Shown here piece by piece: positions 45,392 to 54,190 of a stretch of DNA of 64,000 nucleotides (positions are counted from its first letter, which is position 1; the number at the start of each line of letters is the position of its first letter). Source of the DNA: Bacteroidota bacterium (GTDB taxonomy: Bacteria > Bacteroidota > Bacteroidia > Bacteroidales > Lentimicrobiaceae); assembly GCA_023417935.1 (NCBI GenBank), contig JAEZDY010000010.1:62001-126000 (forward strand), read 5' to 3'. Made by a program: the position numbers and the translations under genes. The notes below the pieces were generated by a model, which had not been told where the DNA came from, did not search any database, and saw nothing but the letters and a program-made list of their open reading frames with translations.

Positions 45392-47332
45392 CTATTTGTA
45401 ATTTCTTTGTTTAACCTCTATAAATTCATACTGAAGCGGTTCCTTGATCAACTCAGGCTCCACACCAACGCCCTTAAATGCCCATGCTGCCACGTACATG
45501 AACTTCTCATCATCTCTTAATGCTTCTCCTTCAGGTGTTTGAAACTCTTCACGGAAGTGTCCGCCACATGATTCTTCTCTTACAAGTGCATCACGGGCCA
45601 TAAGCTCACCAAGTTCAAGAAAATCAGCTACACGACTGGCTTTTTCCAGCTCCTGGTTAATTGAAGATTCATCACCCGGTATCTTAACATCTTTCCAGAA
45701 TTCCTCCCTGAGCGCTGCTATATCCGTAATAGCCTGTTGCAAACCAACCTTGTTGCGTGCCATTCCAACGTTTTCCCACATAATTGTACCCAGCCTGCGA
45801 TGGAAAGTGTCAACACTTGTGTTTCCTTTCACACCCATAAGCCTGCTGATCTGATCTTTAACATTCTTCTCAGCCTCAATAAATTCAGGGAGATCCGAAG
45901 AAATCTTAGGCACCCGTATCTGGTCTGACAAGTAATTCTGCATTGTATAAGGCAACACAAAGTAACCATCGGCCAAACCCTGCATTAGCGCTGAAGCACC
46001 AAGCCTGTTAGCACCATGGTCACTAAAATTAGCCTCACCGGCTGCGTACAGTCCCGGAATATTAGTCATTAACTCATAATCAACCCAAAGCCCGCCCATT
46101 GTATAATGAACAGCCGGGTAAATCATCATTGGAGTAACATATGGGTTTTCGTCAACAATCTTTTCATACATCTGAAAGAGATTACCGTAACGTGCTTCAA
46201 TTGTATCACGGCCTAAACGGTTGATAGAATCAGCAAAGTCAAGATAAACGGCCAAACCTGTTTCACCAACGCCATATCCGGCATCACAACGTTCTTTTGC
46301 TGCACGTGATGCAACATCGCGTGGTACAAGGTTACCGAAAGCCGGATAACGACGTTCGAGGTAGTAATCACGATCTTCTTCCTTAATATTTACAGGCAAT
46401 AATTTACCTTCTCTTACCTTTGCAGCATCTTCCTTATGCTTCGGCACCCAAATACGACCGTCATTCCTGAGACTTTCACTCATCAGCGTAAGCTTCGACT
46501 GAAATTCACCATGAACCGGAATACAGGTAGGATGAATCTGTGTAAAACTTGGATTTCCAAAGTATGCGCCTTTCTTGTAAGCCTTCCAGCTCGCGGTAAC
46601 ATTTGAACCCATAGCGTTGGTAGAAAGGAAGAAAACATTACCATAACCACCATTGGCAAGTACCACCGCGTGAGCAGCATGTCGTTCAATTGCACCGGTT
46701 ACAAGATCGCGGGCAATAATACCTCTGGCCCTGCCATCAACCAGCACTACATCCATCATTTCATGACGTGTGAACATCTGCACATTGCCTTTCTGAATCT
46801 GGCGGCTTAATGCACTGTATGCACCCAACAGGAGCTGCTGACCGGTTTGACCGCGTGCATAGAAAGTACGCGAAACCTGCGCACCACCAAACGACCGGTT
46901 ATCTAGCAACCCACCATACTCCCTTGCAAAGGGAACACCTTGTGCTACACACTGGTCGATGATATTGTTACTTACTTCAGCAAGCCGGTAAACGTTGGCT
47001 TCCCTTGCGCGATAGTCACCGCCCTTTATGGTATCATAAAATAACCGGTAAACACTGTCACCATCATTCTGGTAGTTCTTGGCTGCATTGATACCACCCT
47101 GGGCAGCAATACTATGAGCCCTGCGTGAACTATCCTGGTAACAATATGCTTTTACCTTAAAACCAAGTTCGGCCAATGAAGCAGCGGCTGAAGCACCTGC
47201 TAAACCGGTACCTATTACTATGATTTCTATCCTGCGCTTATTGGCAGGGTTAACCAGGTTAGTATGTGATTTATAATGGGTCCACTTATCTTCCAGAGGC
47301 CCTTGTGGTATTTTTGAATTTAATTCTGCCAT
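45392..47332 (-). CDS. sdhA: Succinate dehydrogenase/fumarate reductase flavoprotein subunit
   Basis: 646 residues. FAD dinucleotide fold GTGLAGASAAASL, covalent-flavin type AHSIAAQGGINAAKNY, catalytic HPTCIPV and Arg in the ERCDAGYG region, PMMIYPAVHYTMGGLWVDYE, GEANFSDHGANRLGASAL. Type B arrangement with a single cytochrome subunit. Acts on the cytoplasmic face. Direction of reaction cannot be told. Confidence 0.96.
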   Translation of the reverse strand: MAELNSKIPQGPLEDKWTHYKSHTNLVNPANKRRIEIIVIGTGLAGASAAASLAELGFKVKAYCYQDSSRRAHSIAAQGGINAAKNYQNDGDSVYRLFYDTIKGGDYRAREANVYRLAEVSNNIIDQCVAQGVPFAREYGGLLDNRSFGGAQVSRTFYARGQTGQQLLLGAYSALSRQIQKGNVQMFTRHEMMDVVLVDGRARGIIARDLVTGAIERHAAHAVVLANGGYGNVFFLSTNAMGSNVTASWKAYKKGAYFGNPSFTQIHPTCIPVHGEFQSKLTLMSESLRNDGRIWVPKHKEDAAKVREGKLLPVNIKEEDRDYYLERRYPAFGNLVPRDVASRAAKERCDAGYGVGETGLAVYLDFADSINRLGRDTIEARYGNLFQMYEKIVDENPYVTPMMIYPAVHYTMGGLWVDYELMTNIPGLYAAGEANFSDHGANRLGASALMQGLADGYFVLPYTMQNYLSDQIRVPKISSDLPEFIEAEKNVKDQISRLMGVKGNTSVDTFHRRLGTIMWENVGMARNKVGLQQAITDIAALREEFWKDVKIPGDESSINQELEKASRVADFLELGELMARDALVREESCGGHFREEFQTPEGEALRDDEKFMYVAAWAFKGVGVEPELIKEPLQYEFIEVKQRNYK

Positions 47333-47398
47333 ATCATTGATAGATTAATGGTATTCAAAGTATAATTTGCAGCTTTACGTTGCCTGAGTCAATGAATT

Positions 47399-48064
47399 TT
47401 ATTGATTGAAATAGATAGCCAGGGGAATTATAATAAATCCTACTGTTAACACAATGGCTATTATCCTGCTGATAGTGAACATTGCAGGAGTATATTTATT
47501 ATGGTTGAAACCCAGCGACTGTAGTCCTGAATGGAAAGCATGGTCAAGGTGGAAACCAAGGAATAACAACCAACCAATGTATATCAACACATGCGACAGA
47601 TGGCTGAATTTTTCTGTTACCATCAAACCCATATTCTCATATACCTGTCCATCGTAAACAATCTCTTCTATATTACCAAGCTTAGCCTGGAAGAAGAAAT
47701 TATAAAGATGGTAAAACAGAATGGCCATAACTATTAAGCCGGTGTGAATCATAAACTTTGAGAAGAATGACATCTCAGAGTATGCTTCCACTTTATACCT
47801 CTGTGGTCGAGCGCGCCAGTTTTGTATCTGCAAAACAATACCCATAATCATATGGAGTATAAACCCACCAAACAGGAATATCTGCATAAACTGGATTACA
47901 GGGTTTGTTACCATGAAGTGCGCCGCCTTATTAAAGGTTTCACCTCCATCGTTCACCAAAACCAGCAGGTTAACTGTTAGATGCACAAAGAGAAACATGA
48001 TCAGGAATAATCCTGCAAGTGCCATAATCACTTTTTTTGTGATTGAAGAATATGTAATGGCCAT
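47399..48064 (-). CDS. sdhC: Succinate dehydrogenase/fumarate reductase cytochrome b subunit
   Basis: 221 residues, five membrane helices with haem-ligand histidines (FVHLTVNLLV, FILHMIMGIV, SHVLIYIGWLLFLGFHLDHA). One-subunit diheme type-B anchor. First gene of the three-gene operon. Confidence 0.93.
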   Translation of the reverse strand: MAITYSSITKKVIMALAGLFLIMFLFVHLTVNLLVLVNDGGETFNKAAHFMVTNPVIQFMQIFLFGGFILHMIMGIVLQIQNWRARPQRYKVEAYSEMSFFSKFMIHTGLIVMAILFYHLYNFFFQAKLGNIEEIVYDGQVYENMGLMVTEKFSHLSHVLIYIGWLLFLGFHLDHAFHSGLQSLGFNHNKYTPAMFTISRIIAIVLTVGFIIIPLAIYFNQ

Positions 48065-48317
48065 AAGTAAAAAGGTTACATTTTTTAACGAATATTATAT
48101 GCTTTGAATCCTGATAATGCAATTAGTTGTTTAAATTTGCGATTGCAGTGCATACATCAGGCTTTTATTTTTTCACCTGGTAAGATATCAGCAGTCAGGT
48201 TGCGAATTTATGATTTCTGACAGATAAACTGCACCACATGAGTGAACAAATTTAAACATTTAGATATAAACTCAACCAAGCCCGAATAAAAATACTAACT
48301 TTTTAAGAAATCTTTTC

Positions 48318-49610
48318 ATGCGCTACCAAAATATTGATCCTGCACTTTTTATAAATAATCGTAGAAAGCTTGCAAAGAAACTGAAACCCAACTCATTGGC
48401 AATTATTCACTCAAATGATGAAATGCCTCGCAATGGCGATCAAACTTTTCCTTACAGGCAAAACAGCGACATGTTTTACCTGACAGGCTTCGATCAGGAA
48501 AAATGCATACTAATGCTCTTCCCCGACCATGCTGATGAAAAGATGCGCGAAGTTGCTTTCATTGTTGAAACCGATGAGCATATGGTAACTTGGTACGGAC
48601 ACAAGTATACGCTTGAGCAGGCATCACAGATATCAGGTATTTCTACCGTTAAGTGGATCAGCCAGTTTGATGGTATATTGCGTGATTATATGTCGCGGGT
48701 GGAATCAGTATATCTTAACTTAGATGAAAACCCACGGTTTTCCACTGAAGTTGATTCCCGAAGTAAAAGATTTGCACATAAACTGCGCGAAGATTATCCA
48801 CTGCATGAATATGAAAGATTGTACTCGCTGATCAATGAATTGCGACTTGTTAAAGAACCTCAGGAGGTTGAACTATTGCAAAAAGCATGTGATATTACCG
48901 GCGATGCCTTTAAAAGGGTTCTGAAATTTGTAAAGCCCGGTGTAATGGAATACGAAGTGGAGGCTGAAATCACCCATGAGTATCTAAGGCAGGGCGCTTC
49001 AGGGCACTCCTACCCTGCTATCATTGCTTCAGGGGTTAACAACAATATCCTGCATTATAACCAAAACGACCAAGAGATTGAAGACGGTCAGTTACTACTT
49101 CTTGACTTCGGCGCTGAGTATGCCAATTATGCAGGTGATTGCTCACGTACCATACCTGTAAACGGCAAATTCACTCCACGTCAGCGAGAGGTTTATGAAG
49201 CTGTGTTGCGGGTAATGAGGCAGGCGATCAAGATGCTTGTACCCGGCGAAACTATTGATAGCTACCATACAAAAGTTGTGAAGATCATGGAAAAGGAACT
49301 TATCGGACTGCGACTTATCACACAGGATGATATTGATAACCAGCCTGAAGGAAAGCCGGCCTTCTTTAAATACTATATGCATGGCACCTCGCACTTTATT
49401 GGTCTTGACGTACACGATGTTGGCACTAAGCAAACAACTTTAGCTAAGGGTATGGTGTTGAGCTGTGAACCTGCTATTTACATACCTGAAGAGGGTTTTG
49501 GGATCAGGCTTGAAAACGATATCATTGTAGATGATGAACCAATTGACCTTATGGCACATATACCGGTTGAACCCGATGAAATTGAGGCACTTATGTCAAA
49601 TCGTGGTTAA
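48318..49610 (+). CDS. pepP: Aminopeptidase P family metallopeptidase (first paralogue)
   Basis: 430 residues. N-terminal creatinase-like domain (RNGDQTFPYRQNSDMFYLTG), pita-bread domain from about 175 with metal ligands in LLLDFGAEYANYAGDCSRT, GTSHFIGLDVHDVG, and the closing Glu residues in SCEPAIYIPEEGFGIRLEND. Removes N-terminal residues before proline. ATG 48318. Confidence 0.93.
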   Translation: MRYQNIDPALFINNRRKLAKKLKPNSLAIIHSNDEMPRNGDQTFPYRQNSDMFYLTGFDQEKCILMLFPDHADEKMREVAFIVETDEHMVTWYGHKYTLEQASQISGISTVKWISQFDGILRDYMSRVESVYLNLDENPRFSTEVDSRSKRFAHKLREDYPLHEYERLYSLINELRLVKEPQEVELLQKACDITGDAFKRVLKFVKPGVMEYEVEAEITHEYLRQGASGHSYPAIIASGVNNNILHYNQNDQEIEDGQLLLLDFGAEYANYAGDCSRTIPVNGKFTPRQREVYEAVLRVMRQAIKMLVPGETIDSYHTKVVKIMEKELIGLRLITQDDIDNQPEGKPAFFKYYMHGTSHFIGLDVHDVGTKQTTLAKGMVLSCEPAIYIPEEGFGIRLENDIIVDDEPIDLMAHIPVEPDEIEALMSNRG

Positions 49611-49724
49611 TTGTTATATAAATGCCCCACAGCACATTAGTTAACAGGAATCATCATTTCTTTAATACACTCTTATTTCTTTAAAAAACTGAAAACAATT
49701 TAGCGAATCATAAAATATATAAAC

Positions 49725-51116
49725 ATGTTTAAACCTCAAACTTACCAGGCACGCCGTAACGCATTACGCAATGAAGTAAAAAGCGGAATACTTTTATTCC
49801 CCGGAAATACAGAAGCTTCATTCAATTACCCTGCAAATACATACCACTTCAGACAAGATAGCTCTTTCAGCTACTTCTTTGGGCTCAATCAGCCTGATCT
49901 GGCCGGAGTTATTGATCTTGAAAATGACAAAGAAATTATTTTCGGGAATGATGTTGATATGGACGACATCATCTGGATGGGACCTCAACCTTCAATGGTT
50001 GAACGCGCTGAATTGGTAGGAATCAGGGAAACCATGCCACTGGCTGAACTCGATCAATTCCTCAAAACAGCATTATCTGCCGGTCGCAAAGTCCACTTCC
50101 TTCCGCCTTACCGTGGGGAGACAAAGATTTACCTGTCAAAACTCCTGGGCTGGGATATTGATCAATTAAAAGGTGAAGCCTCAGTTGAACTCATCAAAGC
50201 AGTTGTAAAACTCAGAAGCATAAAATCAACTGAAGAGATTGAGATCATCAATAAAATGGTTGATGTAGCAGGTCTAATGCATACTACTGCCATGAAAATG
50301 GCATTCCCGGGTATTGTTGAACAGGAAATAGCCGGAACCATAGAAGGTATAGCCCTTGCAAAGGCCGGACCTGTTTCTTTTCCGGTAATATTGAGTATTA
50401 ATGGCCAAACACTTCATAACCACTACCATGGCAATACTTTAACTGAAGGGCGCATGCTGGTAGTTGATGCAGGATGTGAATCAGAAGAATACCTGCTTTC
50501 AAGTGACATAACCCGCACAGTTCCCGTGGGTGGCAAGTTTAATCATCGTCAGAAAGAGATCTACGAGATAGTTCTGGCTGCCAATATGAAAGCCATTGAA
50601 GCCATTAAGCCGGGTGTTCCTTACCGTGAAATCCATTTGCTTGCTGCAAAAACAATTGCTGAAGGACTTAAAGCAATCGGTCTTATGAAAGGCGATACTG
50701 ACGAGGCAGTTGCACAAGGTGCTCATGCAATGTTCTTCCCCCATGGTCTTGGGCACATGATGGGTATGGACGTTCATGATATGGAGAGTCTGGGTGAAAA
50801 TTATGTTGGTTATAATGATGAAATACAGCGCAGTAAGCAATTCGGAACTGCATTCCTCAGATTAGGTCGTAAACTTGAACCAGGCTTTGTACTTACGGTA
50901 GAGCCGGGCATTTATTTCATTCCTGCACTCATTGACCAGTGGAAAGCTGAAGGTAAATTCACTGATTTCATCAACTATGATATTGTTGAGTCATACAAGG
51001 ACTTCGGTGGTATACGCATTGAAGATGATATCCTGGTTACTGATACAGGTGCAAGGGTACTGGGTAAGCCAATACCAAAAACTGTTGAAGAAATTGAATC
51101 ACTGATGAAGAGGTAA
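49725..51116 (+). CDS. Aminopeptidase P family metallopeptidase (second paralogue)
   Basis: 463 residues. Same two-domain design as its upstream neighbour: TYHFRQDSSFSYFFGL, metal ligands in LVVDAGCESEEYLLSSDITR, HGLGHMMGMDVHDM, VEPGIYFIP, GGIRIEDDILV. Sits 115 bases downstream; probably an old tandem duplication with changed specificity. Stop TAA. Confidence 0.92.
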   Translation: MFKPQTYQARRNALRNEVKSGILLFPGNTEASFNYPANTYHFRQDSSFSYFFGLNQPDLAGVIDLENDKEIIFGNDVDMDDIIWMGPQPSMVERAELVGIRETMPLAELDQFLKTALSAGRKVHFLPPYRGETKIYLSKLLGWDIDQLKGEASVELIKAVVKLRSIKSTEEIEIINKMVDVAGLMHTTAMKMAFPGIVEQEIAGTIEGIALAKAGPVSFPVILSINGQTLHNHYHGNTLTEGRMLVVDAGCESEEYLLSSDITRTVPVGGKFNHRQKEIYEIVLAANMKAIEAIKPGVPYREIHLLAAKTIAEGLKAIGLMKGDTDEAVAQGAHAMFFPHGLGHMMGMDVHDMESLGENYVGYNDEIQRSKQFGTAFLRLGRKLEPGFVLTVEPGIYFIPALIDQWKAEGKFTDFINYDIVESYKDFGGIRIEDDILVTDTGARVLGKPIPKTVEEIESLMKR

Positions 51117-51184
51117 TTTGGTTTTACACTGTTTACATAATTACAGTGTTATACTTAACCAACTGCTTTTAATTAAATTACAAG

Positions 51185-52012
51185 ATGGAAAATCACATCA
51201 TATTCAACAATCAGCCTCTGCACTATCGTGTGCAGGGCAATGGACCATGGATAATTCTGCTGCATGGCTTCCTTGAGTCGATTGAAATTTGGAACGACCT
51301 TGCTAATCAGTTGTCAGATAAGTTCAGTGTGTTAATGGTTGACCTGCCCGGACATGGCCGAAGCGGACTCAATGGAGAGGAACAACCTATACCTTTAATG
51401 GCTGCTGCCATAAGGGCAGTGATGGCGAGCCTTTCTATTGATGATTTTGTTTTATGTGGACATTCTATGGGTGGCTATGTAAGTTTGGAAATTGCGCGTG
51501 AACTTCCACAAAAAACCAAAGGATTGATACTTTCCCACTCTCATGCTGCACCTGATGATGAAAAGGCCAAAGAAAACCGCACCCGTACCATAAACATCGT
51601 AAAACTTAACCATACCAACTTTATCCACAGCTTCATCCCTGATCTCTTTGCTGAAGTAAACAAGGAACGCTTAAAAGATCAGATTGAGCGTTTCCGCAAT
51701 CGCGCGGCCTCAACCTCAGGCAAAGCAATTATTGCTGCCTTGCAGGGGATGCGTGAGCGCGAAGGATCACTGGATATCATCATGAATGCATCGTTCCCAC
51801 TATTTTTTATCATTGGCAAGGATGATTCAAAGATGCCTTACGAGAAACTGGTAGCCCAAACTATGCTGGCAAATCACGCTGAAGTGATGATACTTGCCAA
51901 TGTTGGGCATATGGGTATGATCGAAGCACCTGATAAGATATTCCCGGCTATTAAGCACTTCTGTAAGCGAACTTTGCTAAGTCCGGTGATGTTCCAGAAT
52001 CTGGGGGATTAA
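51185..52012 (+). CDS. Alpha/beta hydrolase
   Basis: 275 residues. Oxyanion motif LLHGFLES, nucleophile elbow GHSMGG (Ser94), acid candidate in IIGKDDSKMP, catalytic His in NVGHMGMIEAP. Soluble. Substrate not predictable; esterase or hydrolase of small compounds. Stop TAA. Confidence 0.9.
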   Translation: MENHIIFNNQPLHYRVQGNGPWIILLHGFLESIEIWNDLANQLSDKFSVLMVDLPGHGRSGLNGEEQPIPLMAAAIRAVMASLSIDDFVLCGHSMGGYVSLEIARELPQKTKGLILSHSHAAPDDEKAKENRTRTINIVKLNHTNFIHSFIPDLFAEVNKERLKDQIERFRNRAASTSGKAIIAALQGMREREGSLDIIMNASFPLFFIIGKDDSKMPYEKLVAQTMLANHAEVMILANVGHMGMIEAPDKIFPAIKHFCKRTLLSPVMFQNLGD

Positions 52013-52058
52013 GGTTATGTCTTTGATTTACTTCGTCCTTTAGTGATGAGGTTTACGG

Positions 52059-52134
52059 CCCTGTCCCTACCTTAAAAGGTGGGGTTACTGGTATTATGAG
52101 TTCCCTGTACCCACCTTGAAAGGTGGGGTTACTG
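52059..52134 (+). repeat. Two copies of a hairpin-forming repeat
   Basis: CCCTGT-CC-TACCTTAAAAGG at 52059 and a near copy at 52103 (period 44), each ending GTGGGGTTACTG. Each contains an inverted repeat (CCACCTT / AAGGTGG). Could be a REP-like element or a double terminator after the hydrolase. Confidence 0.7.
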
Positions 52135-52271
52135 ATCAAAGTAGTTCCAGGAAATTAACTGTTTTCTTAAATCGGAAAATTAATTAACTTTGCGCCTATA
52201 GAACGTAACAACTCCAATATATAAGATTGATACAGGTGTGCCTGTGTTGATCTGCCCTGAATGATACTTAC

Positions 52272-53525
52272 ATGGAAGAATTAAACAATAATATACCGCC
52301 TGAGGATTCTGACCCTACCATTCCTATCAGGGAGCCTCTTGATACAGATCCTTATAAAGAATCAGCCGACCCTAATAAAGAGTTAACCGACCCCAATTAT
52401 AATGATAAAGATCTTGTTGATTTTCAGCAGATAAGGAAAGACCTTTCTTCAGAAAATCCATTCTTATCAAGGGGTTGTTGCAAGACCGTGCAGACTGATA
52501 ACAGCTCTTTTGGTCATGGTTGCAGTAAGTTAGATGCTTTTGACTGGCTAGAAAATTTCCCACTGCCACCCGGTCAACCTGTTTTTGATTGCATTGAAGT
52601 AAGATTCAAGAACAGCCGTAAAGATTATTTCCGCACAACTCCTGAACATGACCTGCATGTTGGTGACATAGTAGCTGTTGAAGCCAGTCCGGGTCATGAT
52701 ATTGGCATAGTATCGTTAACAGGTGAAGTAGTAAGGCATCAAATGAAGCGCAAATCTATCGATCCTGCAAGTGAAGAAGTGCGCAAGGTATACCGCAAGG
52801 CCCGTCAGGGTGATGTTGAAAAGTGGATTTCTTCAGTTATAAAAGAAGATAAGGCTATGTACCGTACCAGGGAAATAGCCTCACACCTGAATCTAAAGAT
52901 GAAGGTAAATGATGTTGAATATCAGGGTGATGATACAAAAGCAGTTTTCTATTATACTGCTGATGAACGTGTTGACTTCAGGGAGCTTATAAAGCTGCTT
53001 GCTGAAGAATTCAGGGTACGTATTGAAATGCGCCAGATAGGTGCACGGCAGGAAGCATCAAGGCTGGGAGGTATAGGCTCATGCGGTCGTGAGCTTTGTT
53101 GCTCAACATGGTTAACAAGTTTCAGCACGGTAAGCACTAATGCTGCAAGAATTCAGCAAATGTCATTAAATCCGCAGAAACTTGCCGGACAGTGTGGTAA
53201 ACTTAAGTGCTGCCTCAACTATGAGTTTGCTGCATACAATGAAGCACTCAAAAACTTCCCGCCTGAAGATAGTATGCTGAATACGAAGAAGGGCGATGCA
53301 TTTCCACAAAAATTAGACGTTTTCGCAGGTATTATGTGGTATGCATATAAGTCTGATCCAAATAATTTACTGGCCATTCCTGTTGACAAGGTAAAAGAAA
53401 TTATTGCCACCAACCGTAAAGGGCAACCCGTAGCATGTCTGGAAGATTACTCCAGGAAAATTGAGAAGAAGTTGGAATTTGAAAATGTAATAGGACAAGA
53501 CGATCTTAACCGTTTCGACAAGTAG
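52272..53525 (+). CDS. ricT: PSP1-domain protein RicT (YaaT-like)
   Basis: 417 residues. Acidic, low-complexity N-terminus (1-75), then a PSP1 core with VRFKNSRKDYFRTTPEHDLH, FRVRIEMRQIGARQEASRLG, and the Fe-S-type cysteines in CGRELCCSTWL and CGKLKCCLNYE. In Firmicutes the RicAFT complex affects RNA processing; in Bacteroidota it is found alone with gldH, as here. Ends in TAG, a true stop. Confidence 0.88.
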   Translation: MEELNNNIPPEDSDPTIPIREPLDTDPYKESADPNKELTDPNYNDKDLVDFQQIRKDLSSENPFLSRGCCKTVQTDNSSFGHGCSKLDAFDWLENFPLPPGQPVFDCIEVRFKNSRKDYFRTTPEHDLHVGDIVAVEASPGHDIGIVSLTGEVVRHQMKRKSIDPASEEVRKVYRKARQGDVEKWISSVIKEDKAMYRTREIASHLNLKMKVNDVEYQGDDTKAVFYYTADERVDFRELIKLLAEEFRVRIEMRQIGARQEASRLGGIGSCGRELCCSTWLTSFSTVSTNAARIQQMSLNPQKLAGQCGKLKCCLNYEFAAYNEALKNFPPEDSMLNTKKGDAFPQKLDVFAGIMWYAYKSDPNNLLAIPVDKVKEIIATNRKGQPVACLEDYSRKIEKKLEFENVIGQDDLNRFDK

Positions 53526-53584
53526 TTATATACTAAAAGCATCCGGATTGTGCCTCAGAAATACAACCCGGAGTTTATAACAAT

Positions 53585-54079
53585 ATGATAAATCCAAAAA
53601 CTTTACAGATCATTAGAATTGCAGCTGTTATCCTAATCATAATGAGTCTTATCTGGATTCTTACAGCATGTGATAAAGAAAAATTCTTTGATCAAAGCGT
53701 TAACCTTGAAAGCGACCAATGGCCCTTGGATAAGGAAATGGTTTTTAAAGTAAACATCGACGACACAACTTCAGCATACCGTTTCTTCATTAATGTAAGA
53801 AACAGCACTTCATACCGATACAGCAATGTGTATTTCTTTCTAACCACTGAATTACCGGGTGGTGGTATGTCGCGCGATACCATTGAATGTGTTCTCGCAG
53901 CCAAAAATGGTAAATGGCTTGGCAAAGGAACCGGTAAGTATCGCGATAACCGAATCTTTATCCGTGAAAACATAATATTTCCAAGGCAGGGGAGTTATAC
54001 ATTCCGGTTGAACCAGGCAATGCGCGAGAGAAATCTTGAAGGCATTTCAGAAGCTGGAATAAGGCTTGAAAAACAATAA
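53585..54079 (+). CDS. gldH: Gliding-motility-type lipoprotein GldH
   Basis: 164 residues. Signal with lipobox LTAC (Cys29), then a beta-sandwich: VKVNIDDTTSAYRFFINVRN, DTIECVLAAKNGKWLGKGTG, and IFPRQGSYTFRLNQAMRE typical of GldH. In non-gliding species it is kept next to ricT and PBP1A, suggesting an envelope role. Function in this organism is inferred. Confidence 0.88.
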   Translation: MINPKTLQIIRIAAVILIIMSLIWILTACDKEKFFDQSVNLESDQWPLDKEMVFKVNIDDTTSAYRFFINVRNSTSYRYSNVYFFLTTELPGGGMSRDTIECVLAAKNGKWLGKGTGKYRDNRIFIRENIIFPRQGSYTFRLNQAMRERNLEGISEAGIRLEKQ

Positions 54080-54190
54080 AAACACTTATTTTCAAGACTT
54101 TACAATCAATAACAATAGATTGCAACAGAATAAATCAATAACGAGCTCTTCTAATACGGAAATAAGCAATTTAAAATAAGGAATCAATCA

